DNA of 11,950 nt from DATLBA01 sp035527275 (GTDB lineage: Bacteria; Planctomycetota; Phycisphaerae; FEN-1346), in the NCBI GenBank assembly GCA_035527275.1, contig DATLBA010000094.1, positions 1 to 11,950 of the forward strand, read 5' to 3'. A program made the translations under genes and the position numbers. Positions 1-5,946 of the stretch are shown one piece after another. Within the stretch, counting starts at the first letter, position 1, and each line of letters begins with the position of its first letter. The notes under the pieces are model-generated. The model saw only the letters and a program-made list of their open reading frames with translations. It had not been told where the DNA came from and did not search any database.

Positions 1-2
1 AG

Positions 3-47
3 AGCATCGACGTTTCGGCACTTGACAGGTACTTGGAGGCGGCTTAG
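3..47 (+). CDS. Possible 3' end of an upstream gene (fragment)
   Basis: Frame 3 is open from the window edge to a TAG at 45-47 and reads SIDVSALDRYLEAA, a composition typical of the C-terminal helix of a real protein. Only 14 residues are visible, so no function can be given. Another frame is also open over this short stretch, so the call rests on residue composition alone. If real, the gene ends inside the promoter proposed at 22-50, and the hairpin at 58-78 would follow its stop by 10 bases. Confidence 0.3.
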   Translation, partial: SIDVSALDRYLEAA

Positions 48-50
48 AGT
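22..50 (+). promoter_or_regulatory. Sigma70-type promoter of the glycosidase gene
   Basis: A perfect TTGACA (22-27) is followed after exactly 17 bases by TAGAGT (45-50), which matches TATAAT at four of six positions. Transcription would start near 57 and leave a leader of about 100 nt before the ATG at 159. The -10 box overlaps the TAG that would end an upstream reading frame. Consensus and spacing are seen directly; activity is inferred. Confidence 0.5.
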
Positions 51-57
51 AACGTCA

Positions 58-117
58 GGTCCGCCAGGAAGGCGGGCCGAATTGGGCTTCGGATACAGGT
101 CGCGCCGGAACCCAATT
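58..117 (+). promoter_or_regulatory. Two tandem hairpins in the glycosidase mRNA leader
   Basis: Hairpin 1 pairs 58-65 with 71-78 (eight pairs including one G-U) around the loop AGGAA. Hairpin 2 pairs AATTGGG (80-86) with CCCAATT (111-117), then TTC (88-90) with GAA (108-110), leaving C87 bulged and a 17-nt loop. They lie directly after the predicted transcript start and 41 bases before the start codon. No U-run follows either one, so they look more like a structured leader than a terminator. The GGA exposed in loop 1 is the kind of element CsrA-family proteins bind, but no csrA gene is in view. Confidence 0.4.
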
Positions 118-158
118 TCCACCCACTTTCGGGACGCGGCCGGGAGAAAATTGCCGAC

Positions 159-3100
159 ATGAGCAAGCAAGCGAAAACGCGTGACGAACTCTGGGCGAAT
201 CCGCCCGCCAGTTATCGCAGCGCGCCGTTCTGGTCGTGGAACAGCGAACTGGACCCCGAGCGCCTCCGCCGGGCGATTGAGTCAATGCACGAGGTCCGGA
301 TGGGGGGCTTCTTCATGCACAGCCGCTACGGCCTGAAGACTCCCTACCTCTCGGACGCCTGGTTCGAGTGCATCTCCGCCTGCGTCGAAAAGGCGCGCGA
401 ACTTCAGATGAAAGCCTACCTGTATGACGAGGACCGCTGGCCGTCGGGGGCGGCGGGCGGGCTTGTGACGCGCGGCCGACCCGAATACGCCATGCATTTC
501 CTCGAAGTCAGTGAAGAGGACGACGGGAAACCCCTCCGGCGCTACGCCGTCGAGACGAACAAGGAGGGCTGGCTGAAGGGCTACCGGGTCGCCGAAGGCA
601 AAGACGATGCCTCCCCCGGTGAGAAGACCATCGTGTTCAATCTGAAGACCAATGCGCCGCGCGGCTGGCACAACGACGGGGCGTATCTGGACACCATGAA
701 CCGCGAAGCCGTCGCCGAGTTCATCCGCGTCACCCACGAGGCGTATGCGGAGCGCTACGGCAAAGATTTCGGCGATCTGATCCCCGCGATCTTCACGGAC
801 GAGCCGAATTATGGCAGCGTCCGGTTTCGGTCGGGCAATCCGGCGCAGGATGTCAAGGCCCGGCTGCCCTGGACCGCCGACCTGCCGGATGAGTTCAAGC
901 GGCGTCGCGGCTATGATCTGCTGGATCACCTTCCCGCACTGGTTTTTCCGCTCGCCGGCGACGCCTTTTCCAAGGTCCGCTACGATTACTACCGCACGAT
1001 CACGGAACTTTTCGTCGAGAACTGGTCGGAACAGATCGGGGCCTGGTGCGGAGCGCATCGCATCGCGCTCACGGGCCATATGCTCGCCGAAGAGACGCTG
1101 GCGTCGCAGATTCATTGTGTCGGAGCAGCGATGCCCCATTACGAACACATGCAATGGCCGGGCATCGATATTCTGACAGATCAGTCCGGGGAACTGGCGA
1201 CGGCGAAGCAGTGCACGAGCGTCGCTGCCCAACTCGGCCGCCCGCGGGCCCTCAGCGAACTGTATGGCTGCACGGGCTGGGACTGGCCGCTTGATGGTCA
1301 CAAGTTCGTCGGAGACTGGCACCTGGCGACAGGGATTAACCTCCGTTGCCCGCACCTGACGCATTACAGCCTCGCCGGCGGGGCGAAGCGCGATTTTCCG
1401 GCCAGCCTTTTTGCCCACAGCCCGTGGTGGCGATACTATGGGGCGGTCGAGGATTACTTTGCGCGGCTGGCGGTGATGCTGACACAGGGGCGGCCCGTCC
1501 GCGACATCCTGGTGGTCCATCCGATCGAGTCGGCCTGGGGGCTGAGCGGCCCGCCCGACCCGAAGACGGGCGAGGACCCGACCAAGGCCATTCAGGACGT
1601 CCTGAACTGTGTTATCCGCACCTTGTCCTTCCAGAGTCACGACTGGGATTTCGGCGACGAGTCGCTGATGGCAAAACATGCAGAGGCGAACTCCGAAGGG
1701 TTGAAGGTCGGCCGGATGACTTACCGGCTCGTGATCGTCCCTGCTGCCGTGACGTTACGCGCGACGACGGTCGAACGGCTGAGCCGCTTCCAGAAACTCG
1801 GCGGCAGCGTGCTCTTCATCGGACAAACGCCGACGCTCGTGGATGGCGAAAAGGGCGAGGGCTGCAACCGGCTCGCCGACGTTGTCCAGAAGGCCGACCG
1901 ATGCGGTGACGAGGAGCGCGAGTTCCTCCCGGCGATTGAGAAACTGCTGCCCCGGCGCATCTCCATCCGCGAAGACGGCCGCGAAACCGCGTTCTGCTGG
2001 TCTATGCTGCGATCTGTCGAGGACGGGCAGATCCTGTTCATCCACTCGCACGACCGGGAAGAAGCGCACACCGTGACGGTCCGCGTCGCAGGCGGCGGCC
2101 CGGTGACTTTGTGGGATGCGCTGAGCGGAAGGAAGCGGCAAGTGGCCGCCGAATCGGACGACGGGCACGTCGAATTTGAACTGCGGCTGCCGCCCACCGG
2201 GTCGGCGCTGGTCACGCTGGGGCTTTCCGCACCCGACGCCGAGCCGCCCATCGTCGAGCCGGAGGTGCTCGAAACGAAAACACTCGAGGGACCGTTTGAG
2301 ATCGAGAGGACCGAGCCGAACACGTTCCCGCTGGATTACTGCCGGTACCGCGTCGGAGAGGGGGAGTGGTCGAAACCTATGCCGTCGCTCAAGGCCGACG
2401 CGGAGATCCGCGCCCGGTACGGTCTGGGCAGCCGCCTGGGCGGAGAGCACCAGCCCTGGTATCTGTATGCCACCGGCGTCGTGGACACCTCCCCGCGCGA
2501 CCATGTGGAGATGCGGTGGACGTTCCACGTGACCGACTTGCCCAGCCGCTGCAAACTGGCTCTCGAGCGCCCGGAGGACTATCGGATCACCGTTAACGGG
2601 CAGGCCGTTGAGAAGATGGACGGCTGGTGGGTGGACGAGGACATCAAAACAATTGACATCGGACCCCACCTGAAGATCGGCGAGAACGAAATTCTCCTGA
2701 GTTTCGATTATCGGCCGGACATGGAACTGGAGGACATGTATCTGGTGGGCGAATTCGGCGTGGCGAATCAGGAGGCGAGCAGGCCTCGCCGGTCCGGCGG
2801 GATGACCCTGACGTCGCCCCCCGAGCGCCTCACCCTCGGCTCGTGGGTCGGGCAGGGGCTCGACTTTTACAGCGGTTCGGTGCGCTATCAGCTCACGGTG
2901 AAGCGTCCGATGGGCGGCAAGCGCCTGCGCATCCGCCTGCCGCGCAGCGCCTGCACGGCGGCGGTGATCCATGCCGGCGGGCGCGACTTCGTTCTTCCCT
3001 GGCCACCCTTCGCCGCCGACATCACCGACACCCTGGCCGAAGGCGAGAACCAAATCCTCGTGGAGGTCATCGGCGGACGGAAGAACATCCTCGGTCCCCT

Positions 3101-3227
3101 GCACACCCCGTGGGGGCGATGGACCGGACCGGGTGAATTCGACCCGAACAACGAGAAGTGGACCGACGACTATCTTCTGACCGATCACGGCCTAATGGCG
3201 CCGGTTGTGGTGGAAACGACGGCATGA
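159..3227 (+). CDS. GH106-like glycoside hydrolase (alpha-L-rhamnosidase-related)
   Basis: Large glycosidase of 1022 residues resembling the GH106/alpha-L-rhamnosidase-like family, expected to cleave a sugar, plausibly rhamnose, from plant or algal polysaccharide fragments. The N-terminal barrel starts with the family-like PFWSWN (residues 23-28), GGFFMHSRYG (49-58) and LYDEDRWPSG (88-97). Candidate catalytic acids are E215 in IFTDEP and E367 in SELYG. Later landmarks are GDWHLATGIN, a YSLAGGAKRDFPAS segment and HSPWW. The C-terminal third, from about residue 770, has two beta-rich stretches that look like jelly-roll modules (about 770-860 and 900-1010). There is no signal peptide or lipobox: the N-terminus is polar and starts MSKQAKTRDELW, so a cytoplasmic enzyme acting on imported oligosaccharides is inferred. 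The start is supported by GGGAG at 142-146, although its 12-base spacing to the ATG is long. Family membership is fairly sure; the exact substrate is not. Confidence 0.85.
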   Translation: MSKQAKTRDELWANPPASYRSAPFWSWNSELDPERLRRAIESMHEVRMGGFFMHSRYGLKTPYLSDAWFECISACVEKARELQMKAYLYDEDRWPSGAAGGLVTRGRPEYAMHFLEVSEEDDGKPLRRYAVETNKEGWLKGYRVAEGKDDASPGEKTIVFNLKTNAPRGWHNDGAYLDTMNREAVAEFIRVTHEAYAERYGKDFGDLIPAIFTDEPNYGSVRFRSGNPAQDVKARLPWTADLPDEFKRRRGYDLLDHLPALVFPLAGDAFSKVRYDYYRTITELFVENWSEQIGAWCGAHRIALTGHMLAEETLASQIHCVGAAMPHYEHMQWPGIDILTDQSGELATAKQCTSVAAQLGRPRALSELYGCTGWDWPLDGHKFVGDWHLATGINLRCPHLTHYSLAGGAKRDFPASLFAHSPWWRYYGAVEDYFARLAVMLTQGRPVRDILVVHPIESAWGLSGPPDPKTGEDPTKAIQDVLNCVIRTLSFQSHDWDFGDESLMAKHAEANSEGLKVGRMTYRLVIVPAAVTLRATTVERLSRFQKLGGSVLFIGQTPTLVDGEKGEGCNRLADVVQKADRCGDEEREFLPAIEKLLPRRISIREDGRETAFCWSMLRSVEDGQILFIHSHDREEAHTVTVRVAGGGPVTLWDALSGRKRQVAAESDDGHVEFELRLPPTGSALVTLGLSAPDAEPPIVEPEVLETKTLEGPFEIERTEPNTFPLDYCRYRVGEGEWSKPMPSLKADAEIRARYGLGSRLGGEHQPWYLYATGVVDTSPRDHVEMRWTFHVTDLPSRCKLALERPEDYRITVNGQAVEKMDGWWVDEDIKTIDIGPHLKIGENEILLSFDYRPDMELEDMYLVGEFGVANQEASRPRRSGGMTLTSPPERLTLGSWVGQGLDFYSGSVRYQLTVKRPMGGKRLRIRLPRSACTAAVIHAGGRDFVLPWPPFAADITDTLAEGENQILVEVIGGRKNILGPLHTPWGRWTGPGEFDPNNEKWTDDYLLTDHGLMAPVVVETTA

Positions 3228-3239
3228 CCGGAAGAACAC

Positions 3240-3264
3240 AGCGGGCGAGGGCAAGACTCCCGCT
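3240..3264 (+). terminator. Stem-loop just after the glycosidase stop codon
   Basis: AGCGG (3240-3244) pairs with CCGCT (3260-3264), and after a two-base bulge GAG (3247-3249) pairs with CTC (3257-3259), with a seven-base loop. It begins 12 bases after the glycosidase stop codon. No T-run follows, so it may stabilise the mRNA 3' end or assist Rho-dependent termination rather than act as an intrinsic terminator. Confidence 0.3.
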
Positions 3265-3386
3265 CAACCGTCCGGCGTGATCGAGCAGGTCGCCCCGGTT
3301 GCGTCGGGCGAGGAGGCCCGCAGGCGAATCCTATCGAACCCGCGGTGCAACGCCACGCCTTTCCCGCTTCTCATCCCATGTTGCTT
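3265..3386. other. Intergenic stretch without a supported gene
   Basis: This is the first part of the gene-free interval between the glycosidase and ruvX. The only structure seen is a short hairpin, CGGGC (3305-3309) with GCCCG (3316-3320) around the loop GAGGAG. GC content falls towards 3380, leading into the AT-rich promoter island. Reading frames crossing it have no starts with convincing ribosome sites and no recognisable protein motifs. Confidence 0.5.
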
Positions 3387-3415
3387 TTCAAAATTGAATC
3401 CGCCGGCGTTATAAT
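3387..3415 (+). promoter_or_regulatory. Sigma70-type promoter in an AT-rich island
   Basis: A perfect TATAAT (3410-3415) is preceded after 17 bases by TTCAAA (3387-3392), four of six matches to TTGACA. It sits in the only clearly AT-rich patch of the left half (about 3381-3425). Transcription would start around 3421-3424, on or just before an ATG at 3424. It points away from the glycosidase and towards the 3' end of ruvX, so it does not serve either annotated neighbour. Confidence 0.5.
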
Positions 3416-3423
3416 ATTGACTT

Positions 3424-3534
3424 ATGCCAGGAGGCCCCAAAACAGCCCCGGGCGGGATTGCTTACTATCTCCCGAACCAGCGCAGGCAGCCGGGCATAAA
3501 TCTTCGAGACAACCGGGGGTTACGAGGCCCTTGA
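3424..3534 (+). CDS. Possible leaderless small ORF, 36 residues
   Basis: The ATG at 3424 lies eight bases after a perfect TATAAT, so the message would begin at or within a few bases of the start codon and would be translated without a Shine-Dalgarno site. The product starts MPGGPKTAPGGIAYYLP and ends NLRDNRGLRGP before TGA. It is rich in Gly, Pro and Arg, has no cysteine, no membrane segment and no known motif. A short ORF of this size can arise by chance in high-GC DNA, so the promoter geometry is its main support. The transcript may simply be non-coding. Confidence 0.25.
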   Translation: MPGGPKTAPGGIAYYLPNQRRQPGINLRDNRGLRGP

Positions 3535-3571
3535 GCAGGTCTTGCAGAAGGCGCACAGCCGAACACCCACC

Positions 3572-3596
3572 CCCCCAAAGGGGGCGGACGCTTTTT
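3572..3596 (+). terminator. Hairpin with T5 tract closing the small transcription unit
   Basis: CCCCC (3572-3576) pairs with GGGGG (3580-3584) around an AAA loop, and TTTTT occupies 3592-3596. The seven bases between stem and T-run can be partly absorbed by pairing CGG and CGC (3585-3591) with CCG and GCG upstream, giving an imperfect stem that reaches the T-run. On the opposite strand no T-run follows, so it would not be a canonical terminator for ruvX, whose TAA overlaps the tract. Confidence 0.4.
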
Positions 3597-4008
3597 ACGG
3601 TGAGCCGGCGTCCAGATAGGCCTGGAGGATAAGCGTGGCTGCGACCATATCGCGTCGCTCCTTTTGCCGAGCGGGAGAAAGACCGGCCTGGCGCATGGAC
3701 CGGTCCGCCCGCCGGCTCGAAAACCGCTCGTCCCACACCGTCACCGGCGCGTCCAGCGCGTCGCGAAGCGCCTCGACCACCGCTTCGGCGCGCTTTGCCT
3801 CGCCGCCGCGCGCCCCGTCCAGTCTGAGCGGAAGCCCCACAACGACCCGCTGGACACCGTGTTCGGCCACCAGATGCGCGACCTGTGCCACGAGGTCCCG
3901 GCGTCCTTTCGGCTCCAGTTGCGCAAGGGGCTGCGCAATGACGCCCCCCGGGTCGCTCAGCGCGACCCCGACCCGCCGCTTGCCGAGATCCAGCCCCAGA
4001 ATTCGCAT
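3595..4008 (-). CDS. ruvX: RuvX/YqgF family nuclease (pre-16S rRNA processing / putative Holliday junction resolvase)
   Basis: A 137-residue RNase H-fold nuclease, the usual length for the family. It was long annotated as a Holliday junction resolvase and is now linked to maturation of the 16S rRNA 5' end. The start MRILGLDLGKRRVGVALSD carries the first catalytic aspartate, D7. VVVGLPLRLDG (55-65) matches the family's VGLP(L)xxDG motif. VWDERFSSRRA (91-101) supplies E94, and the C-terminal RRDMVAATLILQAYLD (118-133) supplies D120, so the acidic triad is complete. The start is fixed by the beta-strand/DxG motif immediately after it and by the promoter at 4019-4048, which puts the transcript start one to four bases before the ATG. 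No strong Shine-Dalgarno site is seen, consistent with leaderless initiation. It is divergent from the ECF sigma gene. Confidence 0.95.
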   Translation of the reverse strand: MRILGLDLGKRRVGVALSDPGGVIAQPLAQLEPKGRRDLVAQVAHLVAEHGVQRVVVGLPLRLDGARGGEAKRAEAVVEALRDALDAPVTVWDERFSSRRADRSMRQAGLSPARQKERRDMVAATLILQAYLDAGSP

Positions 4009-4018
4009 GGCGAGCGCT

Positions 4019-4048
4019 CTTATAGCCCGGTGGGGGTGGGCCTGTCAA
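4019..4048 (-). promoter_or_regulatory. Near-consensus promoter of ruvX, giving a leaderless mRNA
   Basis: Read on the minus strand, TTGACA (4048-4043) is followed after 18 bases by TATAAG (4024-4019), five of six matches to TATAAT. The -10 box ends ten bases before the ruvX ATG, so transcription would start about 4009-4012. The 87-bp divergent interval also holds two copies of ACCGG (4048-4052 and 4061-4065, the second part of the palindrome ACCGGT), overlapping the -35 edge. This could be an operator shared with the sigma gene, but nothing here proves it. Confidence 0.6.
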
Positions 4049-4095
4049 CCGGCGGCAATAACCGGTCCACCGCATCGTTTAGCCAGGCGGACAGG

Positions 4096-4626
4096 ATGAG
4101 GCACGCGGAAAGCGACAGCGAGGCCTTGCAGGAGCGGCTTGCGGCCTTCGCTCCGCGCGTGTATGGTCTCTTGATTCGCCTCATCGGCCGCCGCGATGTG
4201 GCGGAGGACCTCACGCAGGAAACGCTCCTTCGAGCCTTTCGCGGCCTCAAGACATACCGCCCTGAGGGGAAGTTCCGGGCGTGGATCTTTCGCATTGCGA
4301 CAAACGCCGCACGCGATTGGGTGCGCAGGCAGGGTCGTGAAACGGTCCTGAGTCTGGAGAGCCGCCGCGGAGGGCTCCCGCCGGACCGCGGCGCCGAGGC
4401 GACGCCCGACTCAGGTTTAGCCCGGCGGGAACGGACGGCGAGGCTCGAAGCCGCCCTCGCCCGGCTGCCCCGGCCGGACCGCGAGGTCATCCTCCTCCGG
4501 TTCTACGGGGAACTGGCGTTCAAGGAGATCGCCGAGGCCACCGGCGAACCGCTCGGAACGGTGCTGGCGCGGGCGCACCGGGCGCTCAAAAAACTCGGCA
4601 ACCTGATACCCGAGGAAGAACTATGA
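4096..4626 (+). CDS. ECF-family RNA polymerase sigma factor
   Basis: A 176-residue extracytoplasmic-function sigma factor that would direct RNA polymerase to a stress or envelope regulon. Region 2 spans about residues 15-80, with the diagnostic DVAEDLTQETLLRAF (34-48) and FRAWIFRIATNAARDWVRR (60-78). A charged linker follows, then region 4 at about 117-168, with LPRPDREVILLRFYGELAFKEIA (124-146) and the helix-turn-helix ending GTVLARAHRALKKL. The reading frame is open upstream as far as 3664, but that part lies antisense to ruvX and has no sigma homology. The ATG at 4096 is chosen because AGGCGG (4085-4090) precedes it by five bases and the family's usual length follows. Its stop overlaps the start of the next gene by ATGA, so translation is probably coupled. 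No clear + strand promoter was found in the 87 bp upstream. Confidence 0.93.
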   Translation: MRHAESDSEALQERLAAFAPRVYGLLIRLIGRRDVAEDLTQETLLRAFRGLKTYRPEGKFRAWIFRIATNAARDWVRRQGRETVLSLESRRGGLPPDRGAEATPDSGLARRERTARLEAALARLPRPDREVILLRFYGELAFKEIAEATGEPLGTVLARAHRALKKLGNLIPEEEL

Positions 4627-5171
4627 AAGGCTGCCCGAAAAAGGAAGAATGGGTTCTGTATGCGGCCGGTGAGGCGCCGCATCGGCGCCGCCGCGCCCTT
4701 GAGGCCCATCTCGAATCGTGCGTCAACTGCCGCGAGGAGGTGCGCGGGCTGGCGCGAGGGCTGGCGGCGATGGAGCATCTGGACCGCGAGCCGTCCCTGC
4801 GGCCGGAGGCGATGGAATCCTTACGTCGCCGGCTCTACGTCGCTGCCGCGCACCGGCGGCCGGGAATCCCCTCGCTCGTCTGGCGCTACCGCTGGGTGGC
4901 TGCGGCAGCGGCGCTGGTGGTGGCCGCTCTCGTTTGGAGCGCCGCCACGCCGACCTCCCGCGCGCCGCAACCGGACAACGGCCGGGAGATGGCCCTTGAA
5001 GACATCGCGGTGGCCGTCGAATTGCTGGAGTTGGCCGACAACGGGGCGCGGGTCGCACGCCGGGACGCGCCTCTTGATGACGCGACCATCGAGAACGTCA
5101 ACCTGCTGCTGAAACTCGACGAGGCGGGCCTGCTCCTCGACTATCTCCAGAGTCGGGACAACTCCATGTAG
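4623..5171 (+). CDS. Zinc-finger anti-sigma factor (ZAS type), one membrane segment
   Basis: A 182-residue protein, co-translated with the ECF sigma factor, that should hold it inactive at the membrane until a signal arrives. The N-terminus carries the ZAS zinc site: C4, then H29-x3-C33-x2-C36 (HLESCVNC). A single hydrophobic segment at about 91-108 (WVAAAAALVVAALVWSAA) follows the basic RYR stretch, placing the zinc domain inside the cell and about 74 residues outside. The outer part is acidic and leucine-rich (EDIAVAVELLELADN, then LLLKLDEAGLLLDYLQ). It resembles the short Leu/Asp tails of other ECF-linked proteins and shows no enzymatic motif. GAGGAAG at 4612-4618 inside the sigma gene is the ribosome site. 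Function is inferred from the motif and the operon; the sensed signal is unknown. Confidence 0.85.
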   Translation: MKGCPKKEEWVLYAAGEAPHRRRRALEAHLESCVNCREEVRGLARGLAAMEHLDREPSLRPEAMESLRRRLYVAAAHRRPGIPSLVWRYRWVAAAAALVVAALVWSAATPTSRAPQPDNGREMALEDIAVAVELLELADNGARVARRDAPLDDATIENVNLLLKLDEAGLLLDYLQSRDNSM

Positions 5172-5190
5172 CAGCCGGTGCGCAACCGAA

Positions 5191-5946
5191 TCATCCGTCC
5201 GAACGGCGGCCGGGAAACTCTTCCATCGCCGCCATCAAACACGCCATCACGAGGAGCAGCGGCCCGATGATTTCCAGCGACTCCTCCAGGTAATCCCTCA
5301 GAGCCCACGTGGAAAGGCTCGTGCCGAGGATGGCGTCCGTCGTCCGGTGTTTGTCCACCCCCTGGGCCGCCACGAGCAAAAGGCCTCCGAGAACGAAAAG
5401 GGCACTGCTGATCGAAATGATCTTTTCGCGGACAAGCCGGCGCAAGACGCGGCGCTTCGCTATGATGTAGGCCACGAGTGCGCCCGTCGCAAGAATCGAG
5501 CCGCCTCCGAATACCAGCCGCGACCAAAGCGGCACCTCCGGGCGCCCGAGATACCTGGCCCAACTGAACGTGTTAGCGCCAAGGACGCGCTCGTCCCACG
5601 GCAGTTCGCGCCACAAAAGCCCCGCCGTCACGAACGAGATGAGAACCCAAAGCGGCAGACGCTCCGGCCGACGCCACATCCGCACGACCACCGCCAGGCA
5701 AATCAACAGGGCCGCCGCGTACAGCGGCTCTTGGCACCAGTCCATCGGCGTTTCCTGCGGCTCCCCCTTCGGGGTGTAGGCCGCGGCCAGTTCTTTTGCC
5801 GCTTCGGCGTTGAGCAAGGGGATGCTCACCAACACCACCACGACCGCGGCCAGAACCCATGCGAAGATGTTGAGTGTCCCTGTCGGAGGGATGTCTCCAG
5901 CGGACATCACGAGCCCCACGCGACGCCGCGAGTGTTCGAGGGTCAC
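5191..5946 (-). CDS. Six-segment integral membrane protein of unknown function
   Basis: A 251-residue protein I cannot assign to a family. Hydrophobic stretches at about 26-45, 74-90, 97-112, 144-163, 176-194 and 226-241 suggest six membrane spans. Charged or aromatic motifs sit at their ends: WRELPWDER (112-120), FSWARYL (127-133), DKHR (198-201) and LEESLE (220-225). Such buried or interfacial Glu/Asp/His/Arg sites hint at a cofactor, ion or lipid-binding role, but this is inference. The start is GTG, overlapping the reductase stop as GTGA, with a strong ribosome site eight bases upstream. An ATG at codon 14 is a weaker alternative. It is the last gene of the mfd operon and ends 19 bp from the convergent anti-sigma gene. 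Confidence 0.7.
   Translation of the reverse strand: MTLEHSRRRVGLVMSAGDIPPTGTLNIFAWVLAAVVVVLVSIPLLNAEAAKELAAAYTPKGEPQETPMDWCQEPLYAAALLICLAVVVRMWRRPERLPLWVLISFVTAGLLWRELPWDERVLGANTFSWARYLGRPEVPLWSRLVFGGGSILATGALVAYIIAKRRVLRRLVREKIISISSALFVLGGLLLVAAQGVDKHRTTDAILGTSLSTWALRDYLEESLEIIGPLLLVMACLMAAMEEFPGRRSDG

Larger units (their letters stand above)
3422..3596 (+). ncRNA. Candidate small transcript (sRNA or leaderless sORF mRNA)
   Basis: A promoter with perfect TATAAT at 3410-3415 and a hairpin plus T5 at 3572-3596 bracket about 175 nt, the size of a bacterial small RNA. Internal stems include CGGGA (3453-3457) with TCCCG (3470-3474) and a GCC-C-TT/AAGGC stem near 3528-3553. I could not match it to 6S, SRP, tmRNA or RNase P RNA by their conserved motifs. 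The same transcript could instead translate the 36-codon ORF at 3424-3534. Its 3' end overlaps the last codons of ruvX on the other strand. The boundaries are seen in the sequence; that it is transcribed is inference. Confidence 0.35.

Noticed and set aside
54..78. Resemblance to the SRP RNA core (GTCAGGTCCG followed by GGAAGG)
   Set aside because: The GGAA tetraloop closed by C-G pairs and the asymmetric loop of SRP domain IV are absent. The sequence instead folds into a plain 8-bp stem, so the match looks coincidental.
282..1679. Long minus-strand open frame (465 codons) opposite the glycosidase
   Set aside because: It is antisense to a clear glycosidase reading frame, with no recognisable motif. 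Long antisense frames are expected in GC-rich genes.
1755..3188. Second long minus-strand open frame (477 codons) opposite the glycosidase
   Set aside because: Same reasoning: its Arg/Pro/Gly/His-heavy composition is that of a shadow frame, and no conserved domain is visible.
3422..3596. Identification of the small transcript as 6S RNA
   Set aside because: The length fits, but I could not draw the long closing stem with a large central bubble that defines 6S RNA, so no family is assigned.
3422..4075. 217-codon minus-strand frame covering ruvX and the downstream intergenic region
   Set aside because: It overlaps ruvX in another frame and shows Gly/Arg-rich shadow composition. RuvX has all of its catalytic residues, so this frame was not called.
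3664..4095. N-terminal extension of the sigma factor frame
   Set aside because: The 144 extra codons lie antisense to ruvX, are Arg/Pro-rich and have no sigma homology. The ATG at 4096 has a ribosome site and gives the normal family length.
5176..5188. Hairpin CGGT/ACCG in the convergent gap as a shared terminator
   Set aside because: It has only four pairs and no T-run on either strand, too weak to call.
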